A stretch of DNA of 64,000 bases from assembly GCF_051148895.1 (NCBI RefSeq), contig NZ_CP154625.1, forward strand, positions 1,054,001-1,118,000, given 5' to 3'. A model generated the notes under the pieces. It was not told where the DNA came from. It made no database searches and was given only the letters and a program-made list of their open reading frames with translations. The DNA comes from Terrisporobacter vanillatitrophus. Its GTDB lineage: Bacteria; Bacillota; Clostridia; Peptostreptococcales; Peptostreptococcaceae. Below, in pieces: positions 49,234-58,290 of the stretch. The translations under genes and the position numbers were made by a program. Position 1 is the first letter of the stretch; the number at the start of each line of letters is the position of its first letter.

Positions 49234-50537
49234 TTGATATAGAGTTTGAAAAACTTATAAAAAAAATAAAAGATATTCCTTCAGTAATATGTGAGGGAAA
49301 AGTAAAAAAAATCATAGGGCTTACACTAGAAGTTGAAGGGGTCAAATGCTTTGTAGGTGAATTGTGTCATGTTTACAATAATAAAAATGAACCAATTAAC
49401 TGTGAAGTTGTTGGATTTAAGGATGGAGAAGTTATACTAATGCCTCTTGGTGAGTTAGCAGGAATAGGTCCAGGATGTAGAGTTGTAGCTCAAGGAATAC
49501 CATTAAGTGTAAGATGTAGTGAAGATCTTTTAGGAAAAGTTTTAGATGGGTTAGGGAACCCCATCGATGAAGAAACAATAATATCAGGTGAAAGATACAG
49601 TTTGCTCAATGAACCACCAGATCCTATGAAAAGACCCAGAATCACAAATATAATGCCAACAGGAATAAGAGCTATAGATGGTTTCTTAACTTGTGGTGAA
49701 GGACAACGTATAGGAATATTTGCTGGAAGTGGAGTAGGTAAAAGTACAACTTTAGGAATGATAGCAAGAACAGCAGAGGCAGATGTAAATGTAATTGCTC
49801 TTGTTGGAGAAAGAGGAAGAGAAGTACTCGACTTTATAGAAAGAGATTTAGGTGAAGAAGGAATGAAAAAATCAGTAGTAGTGTGTGCTACCTCTGATAA
49901 ATCACCTTTAGTACGACTAAAAGGAGCTTTAACTGCAACGGCTATTGCTGAGTATTTCAGAGATAAAGGGAAAAAAGTAATACTTATGATGGATTCAGTT
50001 ACTAGATTTGCAATGGCACAAAGAGAAGTGGGACTAGCCATAGGAGAGCCACCAGCACAGAAGGGATACACCCCTTCCGTGTTTGCTATGTTACCAAAAT
50101 TGATGGAGCGAACAGGAACTTCTGATAAGGGTTCTATAACAGCCTTTTATACAGTTTTGGTAGATGGTGACGATTTAAATGAGCCAATTGCAGATACAGT
50201 GCGAGGTATATTAGATGGACATATAGTTTTATCAAGAACATTGGCCCACAAGAATCATTATCCCGCAATAGATATATTAAATAGTGTGAGTAGGCTTATG
50301 AAAGAAATTTCAGATGATAAGCATAATCAAGCAGCATCTCATGCAAGAGATATACTTGCAACTTATAAAGAAGCAGAAGACTTGATAAATATTGGAGCAT
50401 ATAAGGAAGGTTCTAATAAAAATATCGATATGTCAATTAAATATATTGATTCTGTAAATGATTTTTTAAAACAAAATGTAAATGAAAACACATTATTTGA
50501 AGATAGCAAAAATTCGTTGATAAATATGTTTTCCTAA
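49230..50537 (+). CDS. fliI: Flagellar export ATPase FliI
   Basis: 435 aa, F1-beta-like. Walker A GIFAGSGVGKSTTLGMIA (about 162-179), Walker B KVILMMDSVTRFAMAQRE (about 249-266), catalytic-Glu region LVGERGREVLDFIERD, and the type III-specific PPAQKGYTPSVFAMLPKLMERTG. Powers or aids export of axial proteins. ATGA overlap with fliH. Confidence 0.97.
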   Translation: MIDIEFEKLIKKIKDIPSVICEGKVKKIIGLTLEVEGVKCFVGELCHVYNNKNEPINCEVVGFKDGEVILMPLGELAGIGPGCRVVAQGIPLSVRCSEDLLGKVLDGLGNPIDEETIISGERYSLLNEPPDPMKRPRITNIMPTGIRAIDGFLTCGEGQRIGIFAGSGVGKSTTLGMIARTAEADVNVIALVGERGREVLDFIERDLGEEGMKKSVVVCATSDKSPLVRLKGALTATAIAEYFRDKGKKVILMMDSVTRFAMAQREVGLAIGEPPAQKGYTPSVFAMLPKLMERTGTSDKGSITAFYTVLVDGDDLNEPIADTVRGILDGHIVLSRTLAHKNHYPAIDILNSVSRLMKEISDDKHNQAASHARDILATYKEAEDLINIGAYKEGSNKNIDMSIKYIDSVNDFLKQNVNENTLFEDSKNSLINMFS

Positions 50538-50552
50538 AGGAGAGTAATATAA

Positions 50553-50993
50553 TTGAAAAAATTTAAGTTCAAGCTAGAAAAGTTATTAGACATAAATATA
50601 AAAGAGGAAGATGAAAGTAAGTTAAAATATACGAAGGCTCAAAATGAAAAAAGAATTATAGAAAAAAATTTAAATAAACTTGAGGAAAATTATAAAAAAT
50701 ATTCTGATATAACTAGAGCTGGTGATGTAATTTCACAAAAGATTACAATAAACTATTTATCTACTCTTACACAGTCTATAAAGTTGACAGATGAGAAACT
50801 TAAAGAAGAAGAAAAGAAAGTTATTGAAGCGCAAAATGACTTAATAGAAAAACAAATAAAAAGAAAATCCTTGGAAATTCTTAAAGAAAAAGAAATGGAG
50901 AAAGTAAGAAAAGAAGAGGAAAGAATAGAACAAATTAGAAATGATGAGTTCGCTCTTTATGCATATATAAGAAATAATGTAAATGTTTCATAA
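50553..50993 (+). CDS. fliJ: Flagellar export chaperone FliJ
   Basis: 146 aa, TTG start behind AAGGAG. One long antiparallel coiled coil, rich in Lys and Glu (FKFKLEKLLDINIKEEDESKLKYTKAQNEKRIIEKNLNKLEENYKKY ...). By fold and place between fliI and fliK this is FliJ, the gamma-subunit-like stalk of the export ATPase. Confidence 0.88.
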   Translation: MKKFKFKLEKLLDINIKEEDESKLKYTKAQNEKRIIEKNLNKLEENYKKYSDITRAGDVISQKITINYLSTLTQSIKLTDEKLKEEEKKVIEAQNDLIEKQIKRKSLEILKEKEMEKVRKEEERIEQIRNDEFALYAYIRNNVNVS

Positions 50994-51006
50994 AAAGGTG
51001 GTAAAT

Positions 51007-52227
51007 ATGGAATTTAATTTAAGTTTATCAACAACTGTAGCAGATATTATCAATTATCTCCAAGGAAATAGTGATAATATCTTAGGAAAAACAGAACAAG
51101 GAATATTTGATAAGGTTTTAGAGGGATTATTTGAGGATAGTGATAAATCAAAGGATATAGATTACAACTTAATTTTAAACTTGCTAAATAATCTTAAATT
51201 ATTTAATACTCAAGAAGATTTGAAAAATATGGACAAAGTTTATACTGAATTAGATAATGTAGAAGGTTTAAATAGTGTTTCCAATAACATAAATGAAATT
51301 AATCTTAATATGGAAGAAAATGATTTTAATATTAATACAAATTCACTAAGTAGTGAAGAACTTAAAATATTAAACAACTTGAAGAATAACCTTAAAAATG
51401 AGTATATAACATTAAATAATGAAACAAGGAAAATTGAATTAAGTGATAAAGAAATTGAAGTACTAAAAAAATTGGATAGCGCTATTTCTAATAATAAAGA
51501 TAATACTATTTCCAATAGTAAAATAGAAGAAAATAATGAATTATTTCAAAGGAATAAATTAGATAATGTTGAGTTAGAGAAAAATGAAAAATTTAGTCAA
51601 TTGGAAACTAGCAATACAACAGATAAACTTAATTCCATGAGAAATAATGAATTAGATAAAGAATCAGATAAAGAATTAGATACACTAGAAAGTATCTTAA
51701 ATGGAGACAATGATAACAATTTTATATTGAATAATAATCAACTAGCTAATAAAGATATGAACTCTATAAATACTACTTCACGTCAAGAGATTACAACAAT
51801 CAGGCAGGAGTATATAGGAGAAGACATTATTAAAACAGTTAAATATTTAAAATCTAGTGGTCAAGAAGAAATAACAATTAAGATAAGTCCAAGAGAACTA
51901 GGTGATATGACAATTAAGCTTGTTAATAACCAGGAGGAAGCTAGTGTTGCAATTGTAATAAGTAAAGCAGATGTGTTTGATTTAGTTAAGGATAATCAAG
52001 GAGAGATTGCAAAACATTTAAAAGATCTAAATATTAATGTAAAAGAGATATCAGTTGAAATGAAAGGTAATACTCAAAATAATTTCTCATCAAATTTGAA
52101 TCAAGAATTTGAAAGAAATAATAAAGGAAGTCAACAAGGTAGAAAAAAAAATATTAGTTCAGCAGATGAACCCATAGAGGATATAGAAGAAGTTGAAATA
52201 GAAGACAATGTAAATATTTTAATATAG
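51007..52227 (+). CDS. fliK: Hook-length control protein FliK
   Basis: 406 aa from ATG 51007, preceded by AAAGGTGG (an upstream in-frame ATG at 50983 lies within fliJ). Asn/Asp-rich, poorly conserved first 270 residues serve as the molecular ruler. The C-terminal switch domain is clear: VKYLKSSGQEEITIKISPRELGDMTIKLVNNQEEASVAIVISKADVFDLVKDNQGEIAKHLKDLNINVKEISVEM. Its partner FlhB is fused to FliR further downstream. Confidence 0.9.
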   Translation: MEFNLSLSTTVADIINYLQGNSDNILGKTEQGIFDKVLEGLFEDSDKSKDIDYNLILNLLNNLKLFNTQEDLKNMDKVYTELDNVEGLNSVSNNINEINLNMEENDFNINTNSLSSEELKILNNLKNNLKNEYITLNNETRKIELSDKEIEVLKKLDSAISNNKDNTISNSKIEENNELFQRNKLDNVELEKNEKFSQLETSNTTDKLNSMRNNELDKESDKELDTLESILNGDNDNNFILNNNQLANKDMNSINTTSRQEITTIRQEYIGEDIIKTVKYLKSSGQEEITIKISPRELGDMTIKLVNNQEEASVAIVISKADVFDLVKDNQGEIAKHLKDLNINVKEISVEMKGNTQNNFSSNLNQEFERNNKGSQQGRKKNISSADEPIEDIEEVEIEDNVNILI

Positions 52228-52238
52228 GGGAGTAATAA

Positions 52239-52745
52239 ATGAGTGATATAACAGGTGTAAGTAGAAATAGTACAGTAACTGAGAAAGGTACAAAGGTTGT
52301 TGATTCAGGTGATAGTACAGATAAAGATTTATTTCTAAAATTACTAGTGGCTCAGATGACAAACCAAGATCCATTTAACACTCAAGATCCAACTCAGTAT
52401 GTAACTCAGTTAGCACAATTTAATATGTTACAACAAACAATATCTCTTAATGATAATATGGAGTACTTAATTGGAATGACAAATGGCCTTTTGGTAAATT
52501 CAGCAATGGGTTCAGCATCAGCTCTAATAGGAAAAAATGTTGAATCATATCTTCCTACAGAAGAAGGATTTGACACTACAAAGACAATGTCAGGAAAAGT
52601 TGAAAGTGCTCATATAAAAGATGGAGTTGTATATATGGATGTAAGAGATTCAGAGAGTGGAGAATTAGTAGAGGTTGAATATGGAGCACTTACTAAAGTA
52701 AATAGCACTAATACAAATGTAGAAGAAGATAACAAGGGGGAATAA
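52239..52745 (+). CDS. flgD: Hook-cap scaffolding protein FlgD
   Basis: 168 aa, a compact FlgD. DKDLFLKLLVAQMTNQDPFNTQDPTQYVTQLAQFNMLQQTISLNDNMEYL is the conserved N-terminal half; MGSASALIGKNVESYL and a short beta region follow. It caps the growing hook. Ribosome-binding site AGGGGAG. Confidence 0.95.
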   Translation: MSDITGVSRNSTVTEKGTKVVDSGDSTDKDLFLKLLVAQMTNQDPFNTQDPTQYVTQLAQFNMLQQTISLNDNMEYLIGMTNGLLVNSAMGSASALIGKNVESYLPTEEGFDTTKTMSGKVESAHIKDGVVYMDVRDSESGELVEVEYGALTKVNSTNTNVEEDNKGE

Positions 52746-52750
52746 TTTTA

Positions 52751-53563
52751 ATGTTAAGATCGATGTATTCAGGAATAAGTGGTATGAAGGCAAATCAAAC
52801 TAAAATGGATGTAGTTGGTAACAATGTTGCAAACGTAGGAACTACAGCATTTAAAAAAAGTAATGTTAGATTTAGTGATGCATTATATCAAACTTCCATA
52901 TTTGCTAGTTCACCAGGAACTATAGTTGGTGGAGTAAGTCCAGGACAAGTAGGTATAGGTACAAAAGTTAGTGGTATGTTTAAAAATACAGTACAAGGTA
53001 ATATACAAACAACTGGTAGAAGTTCTGATTTAGCAATTGATGGTGATGGATACTTTACTATTCAAATTGGACAAGATCAACAGGCATATACTAGAGATGG
53101 TTCTTTTAGTGTAGATAAAAATGGTAATTTAGTTACAGCTGACGGATATAAAGTACTTGGAACAGATAATGATTCTATTCAAATACCTAAAGAACAAGAT
53201 GGTAAAAAAGTATTATCTTTTAATATATCAAGCGAGGGAGAAATATCATATCTTTTAGAAGATGGTAGTAAATATCCACAAGCAGGAACTGCTGCTCAGA
53301 AGTTAGGTATAGCAGTATTTCAAAATCCAGAAGGTCTTGAAGCATTAAGTAGTAACCTTTATGGAGTATCAGCTAACTCTGGAGATCCTATTATAAATGC
53401 AGCTTATGGAAATATAAAACAAGGTGCTATAGAAATGTCAAACGTTGACTTATCAGAAGAATTTACAGAAATGATAGTAACAACGAGAGCTTTCCAGGCA
53501 GCTAGTAAGGTAATAACTACTAGTGATGAATTACTACAAGAAATTATTAATCTAAAAAGATAG
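52751..53563 (+). CDS. flgE: Flagellar hook protein FlgE (short form)
   Basis: 270 aa: MLRSMYSGISGMKANQTKMDVVGNNVANVGTTAFKKSNVRFSD at the N-terminus and QGAIEMSNVDLSEEFTEMIVTTRAFQAASKVITTSDELLQEIINLKR at the C-terminus. Its size is that of a rod protein (FlgG) and the outer D2/D3 hook domains are missing, as in B. subtilis FlgE. Position after flgD and before motA supports FlgE over FlgG. No flbD gene follows it, although many clostridia have one there. Confidence 0.9.
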   Translation: MLRSMYSGISGMKANQTKMDVVGNNVANVGTTAFKKSNVRFSDALYQTSIFASSPGTIVGGVSPGQVGIGTKVSGMFKNTVQGNIQTTGRSSDLAIDGDGYFTIQIGQDQQAYTRDGSFSVDKNGNLVTADGYKVLGTDNDSIQIPKEQDGKKVLSFNISSEGEISYLLEDGSKYPQAGTAAQKLGIAVFQNPEGLEALSSNLYGVSANSGDPIINAAYGNIKQGAIEMSNVDLSEEFTEMIVTTRAFQAASKVITTSDELLQEIINLKR

Positions 53564-53582
53564 AAAACAGAGGGGGTAAGAC

Positions 53583-54401
53583 ATGAAAAAGCCAGACATA
53601 TTAACTCCTATTGGTTTTTTATTTGTATTAGCTGTGCTATTTTTTGGAATAGTACAAGATAAATCAGGGGTAGCAGCATTTATAGATATGCCATCCTTTG
53701 TTATAACAGTGGGAGGTTCATTTGCTGCAATATTAATTACATTTTCGTTAGAAGATTTAAAGCAGGTTCCAGAATCAATAAAAGTAGCTATGCAGATAAA
53801 TAGAACTAATAAGGTGGATTTAGTTAGCCAGTTTAAGGAATTATCTAGAAAAGTTAGAAAAGATGGACTACTATCAATTGAAGATAATGTTGAAGAAATA
53901 GAAAATCAATTTATGAAAAATGGATTACAGCTTGTAATTGATGGTATAGATATTGACAGTATACAAGAAATACTAGAAAATCAGATTAATATATTTGAAA
54001 GCAAATACGAAAATAGTTCAAAAATATTTAAGTTATGGGGTTCTTTTGCACCAGCAATGGGAATGGTTGGTACGCTAATTGGTCTTATACAAATGCTTGC
54101 AGGAGGACTTGACGATGCAACTGCTATATCAGCAGGAATGGCAAAAGCATTAATAACAACTTTTTACGGTTCAATAATTGCAAATACTATCCTTAATCCA
54201 ATAGGATATAATATACAAAATAAGTGTGAAAAAGAAGTTCAGCTTATGGAAATGATGATTTGTGGAATAGGAAGCATTCAAAACGGTGAAAGTTCAAGAA
54301 TTATTGAAGAAAAATTATTAACATATTTAAGTGATTCAGAAAAGAAAAATTACTTTACAAGAGAAGTTGACGATAGTGAGGTAGATGGAGATGTCGCGTA
54401 A
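53583..54401 (+). CDS. motA: Flagellar motor stator protein MotA
   Basis: 272 aa, four membrane segments (about 7-24, 35-52, 152-172, 185-205). The cytosolic loop has the MotA pattern FKELSRKVRKDGLLSIEDNVEEIENQFMKNGLQLVIDGID; the second half has LWGSFAPAMGMVGTLIGLIQMLAGGLDDATAISAGMAKALITTFYGSIIAN. Forms the ion-driven stator with MotB, whose start lies inside its last codons. Confidence 0.95.
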   Translation: MKKPDILTPIGFLFVLAVLFFGIVQDKSGVAAFIDMPSFVITVGGSFAAILITFSLEDLKQVPESIKVAMQINRTNKVDLVSQFKELSRKVRKDGLLSIEDNVEEIENQFMKNGLQLVIDGIDIDSIQEILENQINIFESKYENSSKIFKLWGSFAPAMGMVGTLIGLIQMLAGGLDDATAISAGMAKALITTFYGSIIANTILNPIGYNIQNKCEKEVQLMEMMICGIGSIQNGESSRIIEEKLLTYLSDSEKKNYFTREVDDSEVDGDVA

Positions 54402-55095
54402 GAAAAAAAAAGGTGATGATATTAACCCTAATGCGTGGTTGGATACTTATGCAGATACAATAACGCTCCTTCTTACATTTTTTATATTGTTATATTCAAT
54501 GTCATCTGTGGATGCTAAAAAGTTAAGTGAATTATCAGATGCGCTACAAAAATCTTTAAAAGGTGATACTAACATAGAAGAACTAGTAGATATTGATCAA
54601 GTAGCTACTGATGACAAAGAAAATATAGAGCAAAAGCAAGAAGATTTAGTGAAAAAATTGAATGAAGCAATTGAAGCTAATTCCCTTACTGATGTAATTA
54701 AAGTCAGAGAGGAAGATAGGGGGGTTGTACTTCAACTAGATGAAACTATATTATTTGATCCTGGTAAAGCGGACCTAAAGACAAAAAGTGAAAAGTTATT
54801 AAATATGGTTACAAAAATTATTAAGGAGCTACCTAACGATGTATTGATTGAAGGAAATACAGATGATGTTCCCATGTTTAACGAAGAATTTCAATCTAAC
54901 TGGGAATTATCAACGGGAAGAGCTGTTAGTGTTGTAAAGTATTTTGTTTCAGTAAAAAAATTAGATCCAACAAGATTTTCAGTTAAAGGATATGGTGAGT
55001 ACAAGCCATTAGTAGAAAATAATTCAGCAAAAAATCGATCAACAAATAGAAGGGTAGACATATTAATAGTTAAGGAACAGCAAAAGGAGAAATAA
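54391..55095 (+). CDS. motB: Flagellar motor stator protein MotB
   Basis: 234 aa from ATG 54391 (an ATG six bases earlier is possible but leaves less room for the GAGGT ribosome-binding site). One membrane helix at ~20-38, NAWLDTYADTITLLLTFFILLYSMSS, holds the ion-carrying Asp (YAD). The C-terminal OmpA-like domain binds peptidoglycan: VLIEGNTDDVPMFNEEFQSNWELSTGRAVSVVKYF ... RFSVKGYGEYKPLVENNSAKNRSTNRRVDILI. Coupling ion (H+ or Na+) not determined. Confidence 0.95.
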   Translation: MSRKKKKGDDINPNAWLDTYADTITLLLTFFILLYSMSSVDAKKLSELSDALQKSLKGDTNIEELVDIDQVATDDKENIEQKQEDLVKKLNEAIEANSLTDVIKVREEDRGVVLQLDETILFDPGKADLKTKSEKLLNMVTKIIKELPNDVLIEGNTDDVPMFNEEFQSNWELSTGRAVSVVKYFVSVKKLDPTRFSVKGYGEYKPLVENNSAKNRSTNRRVDILIVKEQQKEK

Positions 55096-55096
55096 A

Positions 55097-55510
55097 ATGG
55101 ACAATATACTAAAATATATTATAAATTTAATAGTATTTGTACCTATTACTATTGCCTTAATAATACTAACAATAAAACTTAGCAAATCAAGCATTAATGG
55201 ACTAGTAAAAAATAAATACGTGAAAGTTTTAGAAAGAACAAATTTGAATAAAGATACGGATGTATATATTTTAAAAATAGGTGATGAAGGCTGTGTTATA
55301 GTCTCATCTCCTACTAAAACAGATACAATAAAAGAACTTACAAAGCATCAAATAGAAGAAATAGAAAAAAAGCAAGAAGAGCTTAAAATTAATAGTGGAA
55401 ATATAGAATTAAAATTAAAAGATATAAAAAAGATTAAATTAAAACATATAAAAAAAATCAGATTAAAGGAGATAAAAAATGGAAGAATTAGCACAAATAA
55501 TTTCAAATAA
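55097..55510 (+). CDS. fliO: Flagellar export-gate assembly protein FliO
   Basis: 137 aa: one membrane helix at ~8-28 (IINLIVFVPITIALIILTIKL), then a small FliO domain (YVKVLERTNLNKDTDVYILKIGDEGCVIVSSPTKTDTIKEL). The C-terminus is a three-fold eight-residue repeat (LKLKDIKK, IKLKHIKK, IRLKEIKN; residues 105-128), encoded by 24-bp units at 55,409-55,480. The last unit contains the fliP ribosome-binding site. Overlaps fliP by 32 nt. Called FliO by place and topology (FliZ in some annotations). Confidence 0.85.
   Translation: MDNILKYIINLIVFVPITIALIILTIKLSKSSINGLVKNKYVKVLERTNLNKDTDVYILKIGDEGCVIVSSPTKTDTIKELTKHQIEEIEKKQEELKINSGNIELKLKDIKKIKLKHIKKIRLKEIKNGRISTNNFK
55409..55480 (+). repeat. Three 24-bp tandem units at the end of fliO
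   Basis: Diverged tandem units that encode the peptide period LKLKDIKK / IKLKHIKK / IRLKEIKN. The third unit provides AAAGGAG and the AT of the fliP start codon, so copy-number change would alter FliO's tail but keep the fliP start. Confidence 0.65.
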
Positions 55511-56147
55511 CCAACAAGACCTTACTCCTTTAATAGAGCTATTTATTGTTTTAACACTTATGATGTTTTTACCAACTATGGTATTTATGATGACAAGTTT
55601 CATTAGAATCATCATTACATTTTCATTTATTAAATCAGCACTAGGTGCTACACAATCTATTCCAAATCAAATATTAGTTGGAATTGCATTGTCATTAACG
55701 ATTTTTATTATGGCTCCTACCATAAACTCCATAAATAATGAAGCTATAAAGCCATATATGAATGAAGAAATAAAATTTGAAGAAGCAGTAGAAAAGGCAC
55801 AAGTTCCTATTAAAAAATTTTTGCTAAATCAAACAAGAGAAGCAGATTTACAATTATTTATAGAAAGTGCTGATATAGATAAGACTAATTTAAATAGAGA
55901 GAATGTACCACTTAGTGTATTAGTGCCAGCATTTGCAATTAGTGAGCTGAAAACTGCTTTCCAGATAGGATTTCTAGTTTATCTACCATTTTTACTAATA
56001 GACCTAGTAGTTTCAAGTACACTAATGTCTATGGGGATGTTTATGCTTCCACCAGCTATGATATCTTTGCCATTTAAATTGTTGTTATTTATTATGGTAG
56101 ATGGTTGGAATTTATTAATTAAATCTTTGTTATTGAGTTTCAAATAG
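55479..56147 (+). CDS. fliP: Flagellar type III export gate protein FliP
   Basis: 222 aa: TLMMFLPTMVFMMTSFIRIIITFSFIKSALGATQSIPNQILVGIALSLTIFIM and the C-terminal VLVPAFAISELKTAFQIGFLVYLPFLLIDLVVSSTLMSMGMFMLPPAMISLPFKLLLFIMVDGW are family hallmarks. There is no cleavable signal peptide of the kind seen in E. coli FliP. Pentameric core of the export channel. Ribosome-binding site AAAGGAG. Confidence 0.96.
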   Translation: MEELAQIISNNQQDLTPLIELFIVLTLMMFLPTMVFMMTSFIRIIITFSFIKSALGATQSIPNQILVGIALSLTIFIMAPTINSINNEAIKPYMNEEIKFEEAVEKAQVPIKKFLLNQTREADLQLFIESADIDKTNLNRENVPLSVLVPAFAISELKTAFQIGFLVYLPFLLIDLVVSSTLMSMGMFMLPPAMISLPFKLLLFIMVDGWNLLIKSLLLSFK

Positions 56148-56163
56148 TTAGGAGGAGAATAAT

Positions 56164-56433
56164 ATGTCAGAAAATATGGTGATGAGCGTAGTAAAAGAAG
56201 CATTATATACAAGTATGTTAGTTGGGGGACCTATTTTAATATTATCATTACTAGTTGGTTTGCTTGTAAGTATATTTCAAGCAACTACACAAATTCAGGA
56301 ACAAACATTAACATTTGTTCCAAAAGTTATAGTTATAGCATTAACATTGGCACTAGGTGGAAACTGGATGCTAAATGAGCTTATTAAATTTACAACGAAA
56401 ATCATGAATATGATAGCTGTTATAAAGGGATAA
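56164..56433 (+). CDS. fliQ: Flagellar type III export gate protein FliQ
   Basis: 89 aa with two membrane helices: VGGPILILSLLVGLLVSIFQATTQIQEQTLTFVPKV and LALGGNWMLNELIKFT. Four copies surround FliP/FliR. Ribosome-binding site AGGAGGAG. Confidence 0.96.
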   Translation: MSENMVMSVVKEALYTSMLVGGPILILSLLVGLLVSIFQATTQIQEQTLTFVPKVIVIALTLALGGNWMLNELIKFTTKIMNMIAVIKG

Positions 56434-56436
56434 AAG

Positions 56437-58269
56437 ATGTTATTCGTATTTATTAGAGTGATAACATTTTTTTCTTCACTTAACATATTATTTCCATCAG
56501 GAACCCCAAAGACTTTTAAAGTGTGTTTTTCAATTTTAATATCTATTATAATATCTTATGGTATTAATATTGATGTAAATGTACTTAATACATTTGATTT
56601 GATTAGATTAGTAGCTATGGAAACTGTAAACGGATTACTTTTAGGTTATATAACAAATTTATGTTTTAATAGTTTGAAAATAGCAGGTAGTTTAATAGAT
56701 CAGCAGCTAGGGTTGTCAATGAGTAGTATCTACGACCCAAATAGTAAAGAGCAAGCAACTTTGATAGAAAATCTTATGTACTGGATGGGTATAATTATAT
56801 TTTTTAGTATGAATGGTCACCACAAATTAATAATAGGGATACAGGAAAGTTTTCATCTAATAAAAATAGGTGAAAATTTAATATTAAATAATTTTTATTA
56901 TATAGTACATGTATTTGTACAGTGTTTTACCATAGGATTTAAAATTTCAGTTCCAATAGTATTGTCACTTATATTTACAGATTTAATAATGGGTCTTATA
57001 TCCAGAAGTGTACCTCAATTAAATGTAATGATAATAGGAATGCCATTGAAAATGCTAGTGGGTGTAGTTTTCTTTATTATAGCACTTCCCTTTATAATAA
57101 CAGAAATACATAACTTATTAAATAAAATACCAGATATATTAGATGGAACTTTAAGCATGATGAATAATGATATGCTGACCTCACTTGGACCAGTAGGTGT
57201 AGTTCTATCAATGGATGGAGATAAAACAGAAGAACCCACAGCAAAGAAAAAAAGAGATGCTAGAAAAAAGGGGAATATTGCAAAAAGTAAGGAAGTAACA
57301 ACGGCTATAACATTATTAGCTATGCTGATAATAATTTTTACAATGTCTGATTATGTAATATTAGAAATTAAAAATTTTATGACTAACTTACTTAGTAGTA
57401 GTTTTACCATGAATTTTGAAGGTGGAGTAATGTTAAAAACACTTGGAGGTAAGATTTTACTTTCATTTATGAAAATATTTTTACCAATTGGATTTATTAT
57501 AATGATATTTGGTGTTATAGGAAATCTTGTTCAGTCGGGTATGTTATTTACAGGAGAAGGACTTAAACCACAATTTTCAAAGTTGAATCCAATAAATGGT
57601 TTAAAAAATATGTTCTCTCTTAAAGCATTAGGGACTTTAGTTAAAAGTATAGCTATTATAGGTGTATTATTATATATTGGTTATTCTTTTATGAATAAAA
57701 ACTTTGAAGGAATTATGAAAAGTGCAGATATTTATCTTCCATATCTTTTAGATACAATAATTGAACTTATAAAATCATTACTGGGAAAAATATGTTTGGC
57801 TGTGGTTTTAATAGCAATAGCTGATTATGCATATCAACGATTTACTCACAATAAAGAGTTGAAAATGACTAAGCAAGAAGTAAAAGAAGAATATAAACAG
57901 ATGGAGGGAGATCCTCAGGTAAAAGGTAAAATAAAACAAAAGCAAAGAGAAATCTCTAGTCGTAGAATGATACAAGCAGTACCTAGTGCAACAGTTATTG
58001 TAACAAATCCTACTCATATATCAATAGCTATTAAGTATGAAAAGGGTATAGACTCTACTCCAATAGTAGTTGCAAAAGGAGCAGACATTGTAGCATTTAA
58101 AATAAGAGAAGTTGCGAAAGAGCATGATATACCAATTATTGAAAATAAACCACTTGCAAGACTTATATATAAAGAGGTTGAAATAGATAAGGAAATACCA
58201 GAAGAAATGTATCAAGCAGTGGCAGAAGTATTGGTTGCAGTTTATAAAATTAAAAACAAATATAAATAG
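56437..58269 (+). CDS. FliR-FlhB fusion export protein
   Basis: 610 aa in one uninterrupted frame. Residues 1-~255 are FliR (six membrane helices; ETVNGLLLGYITNLCFNSLKIAGSLIDQQLGLSM...). Residues ~260-610 are FlhB: DKTEEPTAKKKRDARKKGNIAKSKEVTTA opens it, followed by four membrane helices and the cytosolic domain with the self-cleavage site Asn524-Pro-Thr-His527. The fusion is known in some clostridia, including C. difficile. It fixes FliR:FlhB at 1:1. The NPTH site implies that FlhB autocleavage and substrate switching via FliK are kept. Confidence 0.95.
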   Translation: MLFVFIRVITFFSSLNILFPSGTPKTFKVCFSILISIIISYGINIDVNVLNTFDLIRLVAMETVNGLLLGYITNLCFNSLKIAGSLIDQQLGLSMSSIYDPNSKEQATLIENLMYWMGIIIFFSMNGHHKLIIGIQESFHLIKIGENLILNNFYYIVHVFVQCFTIGFKISVPIVLSLIFTDLIMGLISRSVPQLNVMIIGMPLKMLVGVVFFIIALPFIITEIHNLLNKIPDILDGTLSMMNNDMLTSLGPVGVVLSMDGDKTEEPTAKKKRDARKKGNIAKSKEVTTAITLLAMLIIIFTMSDYVILEIKNFMTNLLSSSFTMNFEGGVMLKTLGGKILLSFMKIFLPIGFIIMIFGVIGNLVQSGMLFTGEGLKPQFSKLNPINGLKNMFSLKALGTLVKSIAIIGVLLYIGYSFMNKNFEGIMKSADIYLPYLLDTIIELIKSLLGKICLAVVLIAIADYAYQRFTHNKELKMTKQEVKEEYKQMEGDPQVKGKIKQKQREISSRRMIQAVPSATVIVTNPTHISIAIKYEKGIDSTPIVVAKGADIVAFKIREVAKEHDIPIIENKPLARLIYKEVEIDKEIPEEMYQAVAEVLVAVYKIKNKYK

Positions 58270-58290
58270 TTTATAAAGAGGTTACAATAG

